A DNA stretch of 64,000 nucleotides from Flectobacillus roseus (GTDB taxonomy: Bacteria; Bacteroidota; Bacteroidia; Cytophagales; Spirosomataceae): the NCBI RefSeq assembly GCF_030056665.1, contig NZ_JASHIG010000002.1. One strand, written 5' to 3'. Positions within the stretch are counted from its first letter, which is position 1, and every line of letters starts with the position of its first letter. Under the pieces are notes generated by a model. That model was given only the letters and a program-made list of their open reading frames with translations. It was not told where the DNA came from and did not search any database. Shown here piece by piece: positions 53,079 through 61,770 of the stretch. A program made the translations under genes and the position numbers.

Positions 53079-54839
53079 TTACTTGATGTAAACAACTGAT
53101 TGTGGGGTAAATTCAGTCCAACCAGCAGTCCAATCTGAATCTTTGAATGCACCAACGTAGTCAGTTTTGTCAAAGAATGAAGGAAGAGTTGAAGGCAAAT
53201 TGAAACCGATTAATGTTTCAGCTGTACCAGTTGTCAAAGTAAATGTAGGACGACCAGTAGACCACAATGTTGTGCTGATACCAGTTTTAGAGAAATCAGT
53301 CAAGATTTTGTTACCTGATTGTGCTTTGAACCAGTCAGTTGGCGTCTGAGTACCGATCAAAATTGCAGGAGCAGTAGTAGTTTGTTCTGTATCAGATACA
53401 GGGAAACCTTTAGGGTTTGTAGCAGCACCAGTTCCCCAGTTATTAGTACCCCAGTTAGCAACACCAGCCAATACGATGTTTTGCAATACGATGTCACCTT
53501 TTGCGGCATTACCTTTTGCATCACCTCTTTGGCTATCAATATAAATACCGAAAGGATATCCTGTAAAGAATGAGTTGTAGATTTTCAATTTGTTGTTACG
53601 ACGTAATTGAGCACCATTTTGGAACAAAGTAGAGATTGAAGTTTCAGCATTTCCTTTAGCACCGATGATTGACATGTTAGCAAAAATCGCTGAAGTATAA
53701 GGCGTGTTATTTGAACCGTTAGCATCGTTGTCAACTTCGAAACCGTTAGAACCTGATTGGTCAGCTTGAGTAGTACCACGAATACCGATACCGTATTGAA
53801 CATAACCTGAGAAACCGTTATCGTTATCAAAGTCATCATCCAAGCCTTTGTAAGCTACTAAGTGTTTACAGTTTACTGTACCACCAAACCACTCGAAAGA
53901 GTCATCCAAACCAAATGATGCCTGAACGTAGTCGATTGTAGTTCCGTTACCTACAGAACCCATTGTCAAAGAGTTAACCTCTTGGTTCGGGTTGATTGGT
54001 ACACCAGCATATTCGATACGAACATATTTCAATGAACCAGAGTTATCTGCCGCATCTGTACCACCGTGGAAACCACCATAACCACCTTCTAATTGTCTGT
54101 CGTTAGCATTATCTGGCAAGTTGTTTGGCGCTTTACCACAAATTATAATACCAGCCCAGTCACCAGCTTCACGCTCGCCTACACTTCTTTCCGAAGTAAA
54201 GATAATCGGATTTGAAGCTGTACCATTTGCGATTAATTTAGAACCACGTTGCACAACCAATCCTCCTTTAGTAGCACGGTCACCAATTACTACTGTACCA
54301 GCAGGAATTGTCAAAGTAGCTGTTTTAGTGATACTTCCGAAAGTAGCTTCTTCACCTAATCTTACAAAACCAACCAATTTGTAGATTTTTGTAGCATCCC
54401 AAGTGATATTACCTTCTAATGTACCTTTTACCTCAACAATAGTTTTTGGTGGAACAGCAGTAACAGTAACTGGCAAAGTTGTCAAAGTTGAGTTTTGGTT
54501 TTTCATATCAGTTACCAAAACTGTAAAGTTTACTACTGAGTTTGCAGAAAGGTTGTCGATTTGGTAATCTTTTGCGTATTCGAAAGTTTTCTCTCCATTT
54601 TTTGTTACTACATCAAACGCAGCACCGTTTTTCAATACAGTGATAGTTTTGATACCTTCTGGAGCGTTGATAGAAGCTTTCAATTGAACTGTAGTACCAG
54701 GAGTACCAGCCAAGTTAGAAGCTACAGTTAAAGTTGGAGCTGGTCCAATTTCTTCGTCTTTTTTACAAGCGTTTGTCAAAACAGCCATTGAGAACATTAA
54801 GGCAAATACCTTAACTACATTCATTTTGAAGAGTCTCAT
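53079..54839 (-). CDS. Surface lipoprotein with Ig-like and right-handed beta-helix-like region
   Basis: Taken from ATG 54839 (586 residues), where MRLFKMNVVKVFALMF leads to lipobox LTNAC (C25); the 28-residue extension to 54923 lacks a signal peptide. Residues about 35-135 look like an Ig-type domain. The rest is rich in short repeats of beta-helix type (LTIPAGTVVIGDRATKGGLV, ANGTASNPIIFTSE, DWAGIIICGKAP, DSFEWFGGTVNCKHLVAYKG). Proteins of this kind are often encoded with a TonB receptor, as here (55039-57864), and are commonly misnamed transporters. It probably captures a ligand for that receptor; the ligand is unknown. Confidence 0.75.
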   Translation of the reverse strand: MRLFKMNVVKVFALMFSMAVLTNACKKDEEIGPAPTLTVASNLAGTPGTTVQLKASINAPEGIKTITVLKNGAAFDVVTKNGEKTFEYAKDYQIDNLSANSVVNFTVLVTDMKNQNSTLTTLPVTVTAVPPKTIVEVKGTLEGNITWDATKIYKLVGFVRLGEEATFGSITKTATLTIPAGTVVIGDRATKGGLVVQRGSKLIANGTASNPIIFTSERSVGEREAGDWAGIIICGKAPNNLPDNANDRQLEGGYGGFHGGTDAADNSGSLKYVRIEYAGVPINPNQEVNSLTMGSVGNGTTIDYVQASFGLDDSFEWFGGTVNCKHLVAYKGLDDDFDNDNGFSGYVQYGIGIRGTTQADQSGSNGFEVDNDANGSNNTPYTSAIFANMSIIGAKGNAETSISTLFQNGAQLRRNNKLKIYNSFFTGYPFGIYIDSQRGDAKGNAAKGDIVLQNIVLAGVANWGTNNWGTGAATNPKGFPVSDTEQTTTAPAILIGTQTPTDWFKAQSGNKILTDFSKTGISTTLWSTGRPTFTLTTGTAETLIGFNLPSTLPSFFDKTDYVGAFKDSDWTAGWTEFTPQSVVYIK

Positions 54840-54975
54840 TTTTGGTAAAATTAATTGTTTAAAATTGAATGATTTATGATGGCAAACAAGTAATGCCGCC
54901 AGTGTTTCAAAAGGGCATACCACCAGTATCTAGGGAAAGAAGGTAAGAATGCCAGAAAAAAAATTCGAACTTTTG

Positions 54976-55024
54976 CTATCGGTACTCAGGTAAAAAACTC
55001 ATATCTCCTCCTGAATACCGATAG
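54976..55024. terminator. Stem-loop between TonB receptor and lipoprotein genes
   Basis: Fifteen-base arms (CTATCGGTACTCAGG and CCTGAATACCGATAG, one mismatch) start 15 bases after the TonB receptor stop codon. Read leftward it may reduce read-through into the lipoprotein gene or protect the receptor message. No long T run. Confidence 0.55.
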
Positions 55025-55038
55025 TTTACAGCCGATTA

Positions 55039-57864
55039 CTATTTAATTGTATACACTACACCCAGTGAATAAACACTGCCTGGTTTGTAAGATTGAATAA
55101 TCTGGTCTTCGTTTTTATCAAACTTATTATCCTGATTACCATCTTGTAAAATGTAATTTGTCTGGTTTAGGATGTCGGTAATACCACCTTTGATGATCAA
55201 GTTTTTACCAATACCTTTTGAGAAAGTTAAGTCAACAACATTTCTTGGCATTTCGTACCAGTCTGGATAAGCAAATCCGTAGTTGTTACCTACCGCATAG
55301 ATACGTTTTCCGATTACGTTGAATAGCAAGTTTACTTGTAGGTTTTTCTTAGTATCATTGTAATTCAAACCTGCGTTGACAATATATGGTGATTGTCCTT
55401 GCAATGGACGATTATCTGATTGAGTAGATGCAGTAGAAGGATTCAACGACACACGGCTATGAATAAACGCAGCGTTAAACACTAAGTTCAGTTTTTGAAT
55501 AAATGGAGATTTTGACACATTTTCCAATGATTTTCTTGCCTCTAATTCAATACCTGCACTGTATGCACTCTTAGCGTTATCAAAACTCAAGTTCGGGTTA
55601 GAACCACTCGCAAATACCACCTCTATTGGCGTTTCGAAGTACTTGTAAAATGCTGCAATACTCAATACTTCTGCTGGTGTAGGATAGTACTCATATCTGA
55701 AGTCTACGTTGTGAATATTAGCATTCTTCAACTGAGGATTCCCTGAAATATTACGATTGTTTACGAAATCATAGAATGAAAACGGTGCAACTTCTCTAAA
55801 CTCAGGACGGTTGATGGTTTTTCCGTATGCTAGACGCAACAAAGCTTTTTCAGAAAAGTTATACGTCATGTTTACAGATGGAAGCAACGATGTCTGGGTA
55901 TTATTATAATTCAATGGTGCGCCTACTAAGTCAAATGAATTCAATTTCTGCGCGTTGTTTTCTACTCTCAAACCTGCAATTACGTTGAATTTCTTCGTTA
56001 AAGAATAGTTTCCTGAGATATACGCAGCGTACAAATGGTTGTTAGCTGTATATGAGTCATTTGGGTTAGTTTGTTCGTCTATTTTTACACCATTGGTACT
56101 GTTGATATTTTGTGGGGCGAAAATTTCCTCGATAGGTAAATTACCAATATTGAATAACGAACTGTTAGCTTGTACGTAAGCTAAGTTACGAGCTTTGAAG
56201 GTACGCTCTTTTACTTCGGTGTAAACCCCTGCTTTCAATTCTAACTCTTTATTATCTTCAGCCTTCGCTCCTTTTTGTAAGATAACTTTTTGAACCAAGT
56301 TAACTCCACCAGTGATAGCATTTTCGTCCATGATAATATTAGTACGACCTAAGTTGAAGGTTTGGGCTGCTCCTTGTGGTACTAACAAAGTTCTTTGTCC
56401 ATTCGCAATATTATATCTAAAGCGCTTGTAATCAGGCTGGTCACGGAAAGATTGGTTATAACCAACTACCCAGTCAACTTGTGTATTTTTATTGTTAAAT
56501 TGGTGTTTACCAACCAATTGTCCTGTATAAATACCACGGTAGATTTGGTCAAATGAACGGATATTCCAATCTGTACCGTTGTCGAAACCAACACGGTCTA
56601 CAAACTGAGAATTACTCATTTGGTTAAACAAGTTCTTGAATTCAATCGTATGGTTTTCACCAAATTTCACTGCCCAGTTGTGCATTACACCCAAACGAAT
56701 GGCGTTGCTGTATTGCGTATCTTGAAAGTTAAAAATCGGGTCTGGCTCTCCAGTACTCTGAATACGGCTATATCCGTAATCGTTGCGAGCCATATTATAA
56801 AGCGTTCTTGTATTTGAGTAGTTGATCGCCGTGATATTACCGATTCTGTATTTTTCTTTTTCAATTTTGAATGCACCTGTCAAAGTAAATCTCAGATCAG
56901 GTAAGGCTGTAGATTGAACAGGAGTCCAGTTGTTTTTAAGAGATTGACCAATTTGTTGCAAACGAGTTGGGTTTGCACTAATCAACTCTTGACGGTTAGC
57001 TGGGAAGAATTTTGGTAAATCGCTGTAACCATCGTTGAAGCCTGTCCAGTAACTTGAACCATGTTGTGGAGAAAAGAAGTTTTTTCCAGTAGTACCATCT
57101 CTGTAACCTCCTCCAAAATCGATAGTAATACTGTTTTGTTCAGGAATTGATTTTGTGAAAATTTTCACAACACCCCCTGCAAATTCACCAGGAAGTTCAG
57201 CAGCAGGGCTTTTAAATACCAAAATACGGTCAATTTGGTTAGAAGGAATGATATCAAATGAAAATGATCTAACGTCAGTCTCCATAGATGGCGTAAACGT
57301 GTTATTCAACATTACACTGTTGTAACGCTCGTTTAGACCTCTAATATTGATAAATCTGTCTCCAAAAATCGTTACACCAGGTACACGTTTCACTACCTCA
57401 GCAGCGTTACGGTCAAGTGTTTTTCCGATTTGAGCAGAAGAAATACCACTTACGATTTGTTGTGCTGCCTTAATTTCTGATATTACTGAAATTTCAGTGT
57501 TTGTAAGTTTCTGTCCAACAACCTTTACCTCGCTTAGGGTTGAGCCCTCTTCTTGAAGTAAAACATTTACTTCTGTTACCTTTTCAGCTAAGACTTGAAC
57601 CTTCTCAATCACCTTAACATTAAAACCAACAAACGAAACCTTCAACGTGTATGTACCAACTGGAACTCTATTCAAGGAAAAGAATCCGTTGATATCAGCC
57701 GCAGCCCCTTTGTTTTGTCCTTCAATGATTACGGTTGCTCCTACAAGATCCTCCTTGGTAACGGCGTCTTTGATGGTACCACGAATAGTACCAAATTGTT
57801 GGGCAAGCGAAAAAGTAAAACTAGATAAGAATAACAGTGCAGTAAAAAGTAATTTGTGCCTCAT
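55039..57864 (-). CDS. TonB-dependent outer-membrane receptor
   Basis: Taken from ATG 57864 (941 residues): MRHKLLFTALLFLSSFTFSLA is the signal peptide, while the extension to 57951 overlaps the promoter. Then a CarboxypepD_reg-like domain (GTIRGTIKDAVTKEDLVGAT), a plug with VKVVGQKLTNTEISVI and INIRGLNERYNSVMLNNT, and a barrel ending YSLGVVYTIK. It is a TonB receptor but not a SusC type (no SusD partner, short loop regions). Its likely partner is the beta-helix lipoprotein downstream. The substrate is unknown. Confidence 0.92.
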   Translation of the reverse strand: MRHKLLFTALLFLSSFTFSLAQQFGTIRGTIKDAVTKEDLVGATVIIEGQNKGAAADINGFFSLNRVPVGTYTLKVSFVGFNVKVIEKVQVLAEKVTEVNVLLQEEGSTLSEVKVVGQKLTNTEISVISEIKAAQQIVSGISSAQIGKTLDRNAAEVVKRVPGVTIFGDRFINIRGLNERYNSVMLNNTFTPSMETDVRSFSFDIIPSNQIDRILVFKSPAAELPGEFAGGVVKIFTKSIPEQNSITIDFGGGYRDGTTGKNFFSPQHGSSYWTGFNDGYSDLPKFFPANRQELISANPTRLQQIGQSLKNNWTPVQSTALPDLRFTLTGAFKIEKEKYRIGNITAINYSNTRTLYNMARNDYGYSRIQSTGEPDPIFNFQDTQYSNAIRLGVMHNWAVKFGENHTIEFKNLFNQMSNSQFVDRVGFDNGTDWNIRSFDQIYRGIYTGQLVGKHQFNNKNTQVDWVVGYNQSFRDQPDYKRFRYNIANGQRTLLVPQGAAQTFNLGRTNIIMDENAITGGVNLVQKVILQKGAKAEDNKELELKAGVYTEVKERTFKARNLAYVQANSSLFNIGNLPIEEIFAPQNINSTNGVKIDEQTNPNDSYTANNHLYAAYISGNYSLTKKFNVIAGLRVENNAQKLNSFDLVGAPLNYNNTQTSLLPSVNMTYNFSEKALLRLAYGKTINRPEFREVAPFSFYDFVNNRNISGNPQLKNANIHNVDFRYEYYPTPAEVLSIAAFYKYFETPIEVVFASGSNPNLSFDNAKSAYSAGIELEARKSLENVSKSPFIQKLNLVFNAAFIHSRVSLNPSTASTQSDNRPLQGQSPYIVNAGLNYNDTKKNLQVNLLFNVIGKRIYAVGNNYGFAYPDWYEMPRNVVDLTFSKGIGKNLIIKGGITDILNQTNYILQDGNQDNKFDKNEDQIIQSYKPGSVYSLGVVYTIK

Positions 57865-57933
57865 ATTGGAATTGATTAAGAAACGATTTTGGGTTGAGTG
57901 GTTTATTCCTGCGTTTCTATTTGAATGATGGCA

Positions 57934-57961
57934 CAAAAGTAAGTCGGTCATTTAACCGCAA
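57934..57961 (-). promoter_or_regulatory. Promoter of the TonB receptor gene (TTG-17-TACTTTTG)
   Basis: On the minus strand TACTTTTG (57934-57941) matches TAnnTTTG and a TTG (57959-57961) lies 17 bases upstream, matching the Bacteroidota -33/-7 promoter layout. The resulting leader is about 60 bases, which supports ATG 57864 as the start. Confidence 0.7.
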
Positions 57962-58224
57962 TATTACCTACCGATTAAACATGATTGAACTTATTATTAC
58001 GGCTATATTATCAATATTAAATAAATGTCAAGCCAATTGAGTGAACAGGGAAACTCATTTATCAGCTCTTAAAATTCGCTTTGAACATTAGGACTTGATA
58101 ATAACTTACAAAAGTCTGAAAACAAACTACAAAAACCCTAGAAAGTGGCATCAGCCGTTTGCATCAATTATTTACCGTTAAAAAGAAAATACCCTCACAG
58201 GACATTTTTAGACCTCTTTATCCC

Positions 58225-58232
58225 TAAATTTG
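58225..58232 (+). promoter_or_regulatory. Possible -7 element TAAATTTG of the TerC gene
   Basis: Matches TAnnTTTG 20 bases before ATG 58253. No clear TTG at -33. Confidence 0.45.
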
Positions 58233-58252
58233 AAAAAAATTAAACAGACAAA

Positions 58253-59017
58253 ATGGAATTATTGCATCACATCCTCGGGGATGATTTAGGAAAAGCATTT
58301 TTAATTATTGGAAACCTCGTACTAATTGAAAGCTTACTGTCGGTAGACAATGCCGCTGTTTTGGCAACCATGGTAATGGACTTGCCTAAAGAAAAAAGAG
58401 AAAAAGCCTTGAAATATGGTATCATTGGAGCCTACATATTCCGTGGTATTTGCTTATTGTTTGCGGCTATGCTCGTGAAAGTTTGGTGGCTAAAACCACT
58501 AGGCGGACTCTATCTCTTGTATTTGTGCTATGATTATTTTAAAACAGAGAAAACTCCAGAGCATGAGGATGATACCTTAAATAAAAAAGAAAATTGGGTT
58601 TACAAACATACAATCGGTCGCTTCGGTATCTTCTGGTCAACTGTTATCATGGTCGAAGTGATGGATTTGGCATTTTCGATTGATAACGTCTTTGCTGCTG
58701 TAGCCTTTACAGATAACATCTATCTTATTTGGATTGGTGTATTTATAGGAATTTTGGCAATGCGATTTGTAGCTCAGGCATTTGTGCGCTTGATGGAGCG
58801 ATATCCTTTCCTCGAAACTTCGGCTTTTGTAGTAATTGGTGTGCTAGGATTAAAATTGGCACTTTCAGCCGTATGTCATTTGTACCCAGACAATGCATTC
58901 TGTCATTTTATGGAAGGCGAAACTGCTGATTCTTATATTTCTATATTGACCGTAGCCATTTTTGCGATTCCGATCATTACTTCTTCTGTGTTTAATTTCC
59001 CTAAACATGAAAAGTAA
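58253..59017 (+). CDS. TerC family integral membrane protein
   Basis: A 254-residue protein with about seven membrane helices and the two family motifs with metal-binding aspartates: LSVDNAA (D32) and FSIDNVFA (D144). TerC/YkoY/Alx proteins export manganese or support metal loading of exoenzymes. It has its own promoter and a very strong terminator. No tellurite-resistance genes are near, so a manganese-related role is the best guess. Confidence 0.88.
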   Translation: MELLHHILGDDLGKAFLIIGNLVLIESLLSVDNAAVLATMVMDLPKEKREKALKYGIIGAYIFRGICLLFAAMLVKVWWLKPLGGLYLLYLCYDYFKTEKTPEHEDDTLNKKENWVYKHTIGRFGIFWSTVIMVEVMDLAFSIDNVFAAVAFTDNIYLIWIGVFIGILAMRFVAQAFVRLMERYPFLETSAFVVIGVLGLKLALSAVCHLYPDNAFCHFMEGETADSYISILTVAIFAIPIITSSVFNFPKHEK

Positions 59018-59023
59018 ATATCA

Positions 59024-59063
59024 CATTGAGTGGTTGAGTGATTTAGCGAATGAGTTATTATTT
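59024..59063 (-). repeat. Repeat family D copy 3
   Basis: ATTGAGTGGTTGAGTGATTT followed by AGCGAATGAGTTATTATTT; starts seven bases after the TerC stop codon. Confidence 0.55.
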
Positions 59064-59123
59064 TAGTGTAGATTTTACTGGTCTTGATGTAATAATTGCT
59101 TATAAAGTCAATTGAAATCTCTT

Positions 59124-59183
59124 AAGTTTTCATCAAAAAAGGGGGCGGAAAATATTTTTCGCCCCCTTTTTTGATGAAAACTT
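59124..59183. terminator. Very strong terminator with a 24-base perfect stem
   Basis: Perfect 24-base arms (59124-59147 and 59160-59183) contain GGGGGCG/CGCCCCC next to A6/T6 tracts and a 12-base loop. The symmetrical A and T tracts let it work in both directions. It follows the TerC gene by 107 bases. Confidence 0.88.
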
Positions 59184-59253
59184 GAAAACAATCTTAATTC
59201 GAGAATTGCGATTGAATCACGTTTAATACTATTTTTCGAATTTATACCTCTTT

Positions 59254-59274
59254 AGACGCAAGCATTGCGTCTCT
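59254..59274. repeat. Repeat family B palindrome, copy 6
   Basis: AGACGCAAGCATTGCGTCTC, almost identical to copy 2, and fused to the family A unit at 59275. Confidence 0.65.
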
Positions 59275-59415
59275 ACTAAGTTAGTGTGCAAAATCAAATT
59301 TGATTTTTTAGCTTTCGGCTTTCAGCTATGGGCATTCAGCAAAAACATATCAATCGTTACTAAAAAACAGTTTAACACTCTTTGCCTTGTGCCTGTTGCC
59401 TAGTGCCTAGGCATA
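59275..59415 (-). repeat. Repeat family A copy 3
   Basis: Opposite-strand copy: CTAAGTTAGTGTGCAAAATC, AGCTTTCGGCTTTCAGC, CAGTTTAACACTCTTTGCC, TTGTGCCTGTTGCC, ending in the palindrome GCCTAGTGCCTAGGC. Confidence 0.72.
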
Positions 59416-59508
59416 CTCAATTAAGAAATGCCTCATATTTCCATGTTATGAGTATTTTTCTAAAAAATTGACTTTTGACAACAGTTAAATAACTTAAATC
59501 AAACATTT

Positions 59509-60786
59509 ATGGCATTGCCCAAATCAAACGAAACAACGAAATCCTATTTAATCCCTTTTATATTAATAACAGTATTATTTTTTCTGTGGGGATTTGCACA
59601 CAATCTCAACCCAATTTTGATTCCGCATCTAAAGAAAGCTTGTCAACTTACCGACCTTCAGTCAGCATTTATTGATTCTGCCTTTTTTGTTGGATATTTT
59701 GTGATGGCCATACCAGCGGGTTTGGTGATGAACAAATACGGTTATAAATCAGGAATCATTCTTGGTCTTTTGATTTTTGCTGGAGGAGCATTTTTGTTTT
59801 ACCCAGCAGCAGGAACACGCACCTATGGTTTATTCCTTTTTGCATTATTTATCATCGCCAGTGGTTTGACATTTCTCGAAACGGCAGCAAATCCTTACGT
59901 AACAGTTTTGGGTGATGAGCATACAGCGACGCAGCGATTAAATTTATCTCAATCCTTCAATGGTTTGGCGGCTTCATTGGCGCCATTAGCAGGCAAGTTC
60001 TTTATTTTGACTGACACAACCATTTCAGAAGAGCAGTTAAAGACTATGTCGAGCAGCGAGATAGATGCACTTTTGACACACGAAGCACAAAGCGTTCAAA
60101 TCCCATATATCGTTATTGGATTAGTGGTTTTAAGCGTGGCTGCGATTTTATGGAAAACAAATTTGCCAGAAATCAAAGAAAGTTCAGACGAAAATAGCGC
60201 AACAGAAAAAGGCAGTATTTTCAAGCAAACCAACTTAATGTTGGGCGTTTTGGCGCAATTCTTTTATGTTGGAGCACAGGTTTGTGTATCGAGTTTCTTT
60301 ATTCGTTTCTTGGGTAAAACAGCAGGAATTGGCGAAAAAGAAGCTGCTGGCTATTTGGCTTTTGCCTTATTGTGTTTCATGTTAGGACGCTTTTTGGGTA
60401 CATTCTTGATGAAATATATTGCCCCAAATCGTTTGTTGGCAGTTTATAGTATTTTCAATATCGGTCTTTTGGCTGTTGCCATTATGATTGGTGGATTTAC
60501 CTCCATCTATGCATTGATTGGCGTTGAGTTCTTCATGTCGATTATGTTCCCAACAATTTTCTCCTTGAGTATTCAGAGTTTAGGTTCTCAAACCAAATTG
60601 GGTTCATCTTTAGTGATTATGTCGATTGTTGGAGGCGCTATTTTCCCTGTAATCATGGGACGTATTTCTGATATTAGCTCAATCCAAACAGCTTACATCG
60701 TACCACTGGCATGTTTTGTTGTAGTGCTTTTCTTTGCGATGAAAACAAAATCATCGAAGGGTGCCATTACAAATGCAGGACACTAA
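59509..60786 (+). CDS. FucP-type sugar:H+ symporter (MFS)
   Basis: A 425-residue, twelve-helix transporter of the FucP family. Marks are FFLWGFAHNLNPILIPHLKK (helix 1), FIDSAFFVGYFVMAIPAG (helix 2), LTFLETAANPYVTVLG, RLNLSQSFNGLAASLAPLAG, and ISGRISD-like GRISDISSIQ near the end. Family members import L-fucose, glucose, galactose or N-acetylglucosamine. The RhaM-type mutarotase gene 346 bases downstream makes L-fucose or L-rhamnose a fair guess; N-acetylglucosamine released by the GH89 enzyme of this window is another. Confidence 0.9.
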   Translation: MALPKSNETTKSYLIPFILITVLFFLWGFAHNLNPILIPHLKKACQLTDLQSAFIDSAFFVGYFVMAIPAGLVMNKYGYKSGIILGLLIFAGGAFLFYPAAGTRTYGLFLFALFIIASGLTFLETAANPYVTVLGDEHTATQRLNLSQSFNGLAASLAPLAGKFFILTDTTISEEQLKTMSSSEIDALLTHEAQSVQIPYIVIGLVVLSVAAILWKTNLPEIKESSDENSATEKGSIFKQTNLMLGVLAQFFYVGAQVCVSSFFIRFLGKTAGIGEKEAAGYLAFALLCFMLGRFLGTFLMKYIAPNRLLAVYSIFNIGLLAVAIMIGGFTSIYALIGVEFFMSIMFPTIFSLSIQSLGSQTKLGSSLVIMSIVGGAIFPVIMGRISDISSIQTAYIVPLACFVVVLFFAMKTKSSKGAITNAGH

Positions 60787-61132
60787 TAATTGTAGATTTG
60801 GGATGTTTGATTTTGGATTTAAAATTTTCCAAGAACGATCTTAAAAATCTGAGATTAAAATTCAATCTTAAGCATTGACCAAATTAAGTAATCGTGCAGG
60901 ATAAGATATAAGTTATGTGTGTTAGGGACAAGGCAACAGGCACAAGGCAAAGAGCGTTAAAATGTTTTAACGACCACGGACATGCATTTTTCTCATAGCC
61001 CACCGCCGAAAGCCGATACCTGAAAGCTCAAAGCACAATCTTAAACTTTATTTTGCGTACTAACTTAATAATAAACTTTTGACTACTTTACACGATTTGT
61101 CGTCGTGTTGACAAACATATAAACAGTAAAAC
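60787..61132. other. Gap with family A repeat between FucP and mutarotase genes
   Basis: 346 bases, mostly the family A unit at 60890-61068, preceded by TTTGGGATGTTTGATTTTGG-type words like those at 16120-16200. The leader of the mutarotase gene has a small CACGA/TCGTG hairpin near 61090. Confidence 0.55.
60890..61068 (+). repeat. Repeat family A copy 4
   Basis: Same strand as copy 1: AATTAAGTAATCGTGCAGGA, then AGGGACAAGGCAACAGGCAC, GCGTTAAAATGTTTT, CCACCGCCGAAAGCCGATAC, and TTTATTTTGCGTACTAACTT. It extends further to the left than the other copies, which shows that the unit begins near the AAGTAATCGTGCAG word also found just after copy 1. Confidence 0.75.
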
Positions 61133-61483
61133 ATGAATAAGAGATTTGCCCTAGCGCTCGATTTAGTGGACGATGAGCAGTTGATAGCTGAGTACGAAAA
61201 ATATCATGAAGCGGTTTGGCCAGAAATATTGCAAAGTATTGCTGGTGCTGGAATTACCCAAATGGAAATTTATCGTCTGGGCAACCGCTTATTTATGATC
61301 ATGGAAGTGGATGATTCTTTTTCATTCGAAAGAAAAGGACAAATGGATGCCGAAAATCCAAAAGTTCAAGAATGGGAAAAATTAATGTGGAAATACCAAG
61401 ATGCATTGCCCATGGCACAACCTGGCGAAAAATGGTTGCTAATGGATAAGATTTTTGATTTGAAGGCGCAGTTATCTCAATAA
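61133..61483 (+). CDS. L-rhamnose/L-fucose mutarotase (RhaM family, DUF718)
   Basis: A 116-residue protein typical in length for RhaM. It has the alpha/beta-barrel pattern FALALDLVDDEQLIAEYEKY, then HEAVWPEIL (active-site histidine), GITQMEIYRLGNRLFMIMEV and WEKLMWKYQDALP. The enzyme interconverts the alpha and beta anomers of an L-deoxysugar. It follows a FucP-type symporter, so L-fucose is the more likely sugar. No isomerase, kinase or dehydrogenase gene for the sugar is in the window. Confidence 0.9.
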   Translation: MNKRFALALDLVDDEQLIAEYEKYHEAVWPEILQSIAGAGITQMEIYRLGNRLFMIMEVDDSFSFERKGQMDAENPKVQEWEKLMWKYQDALPMAQPGEKWLLMDKIFDLKAQLSQ

Positions 61484-61621
61484 TCGAAAATCATTTTATT
61501 TTACAAAAAACGAGTCATGCCTAATTGAGTGAATCGTGATTATTTTAACATTTGTATTCAAGTAATTGAGGTGCAAGGGTTGAGTCTTAAAGTAATTTAG
61601 GTCTATCATATTAGTAACATT

Positions 61622-61657
61622 AAGGCGTTCGAAAGTAGTTTTTCGAACGCCTTTTTT
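61622..61657 (+). terminator. Rho-independent terminator of the mutarotase gene
   Basis: Thirteen-base perfect arms AAGGCGTTCGAAA and TTTCGAACGCCTT, 6-base loop and a T run, 139 bases past the mutarotase stop codon. Confidence 0.82.
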
Positions 61658-61770
61658 GATGCTATCTTTCAAATAGTACCTCAGTCTATGAAATTATTGC
61701 ATCTCCACAACAGTAATATAATCAGTCAATTTGGTATGCCCCATAATAATTGGCGAACAACCTACATGCG

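Larger units (their letters stand above)
57865..58252. promoter_or_regulatory. Divergent promoter region between TonB receptor and TerC genes
   Basis: 388 bases between the two start codons. It holds the TonB-receptor promoter (57934-57961) and a TerC-side -7 element (58225-58232). I looked for a yybP-ykoY manganese riboswitch before the TerC gene and saw none. Confidence 0.6.
59018..59508. other. Repeat-rich gap between TerC and FucP genes
   Basis: 491 bases without a gene: family D unit (59024-59063), a 24-base-stem terminator (59124-59183), family B palindrome (59254-59274) directly joined to a family A unit (59275-59415), then about 90 bases of AT-rich leader before the FucP start. Confidence 0.6.

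Noticed and set aside
54840..54923. N-terminal extension of the beta-helix-like lipoprotein
   Set aside because: The lipoprotein signal starts at ATG 54839; the extension has a different, non-export character.
57865..57951. N-terminal extension of the TonB receptor gene
   Set aside because: It overlaps the promoter at 57934-57961 and lacks a signal peptide.
57965..58252. yybP-ykoY manganese riboswitch upstream of the TerC gene
   Set aside because: The conserved GC-rich motifs of this riboswitch are not visible; only a promoter-like element is seen.
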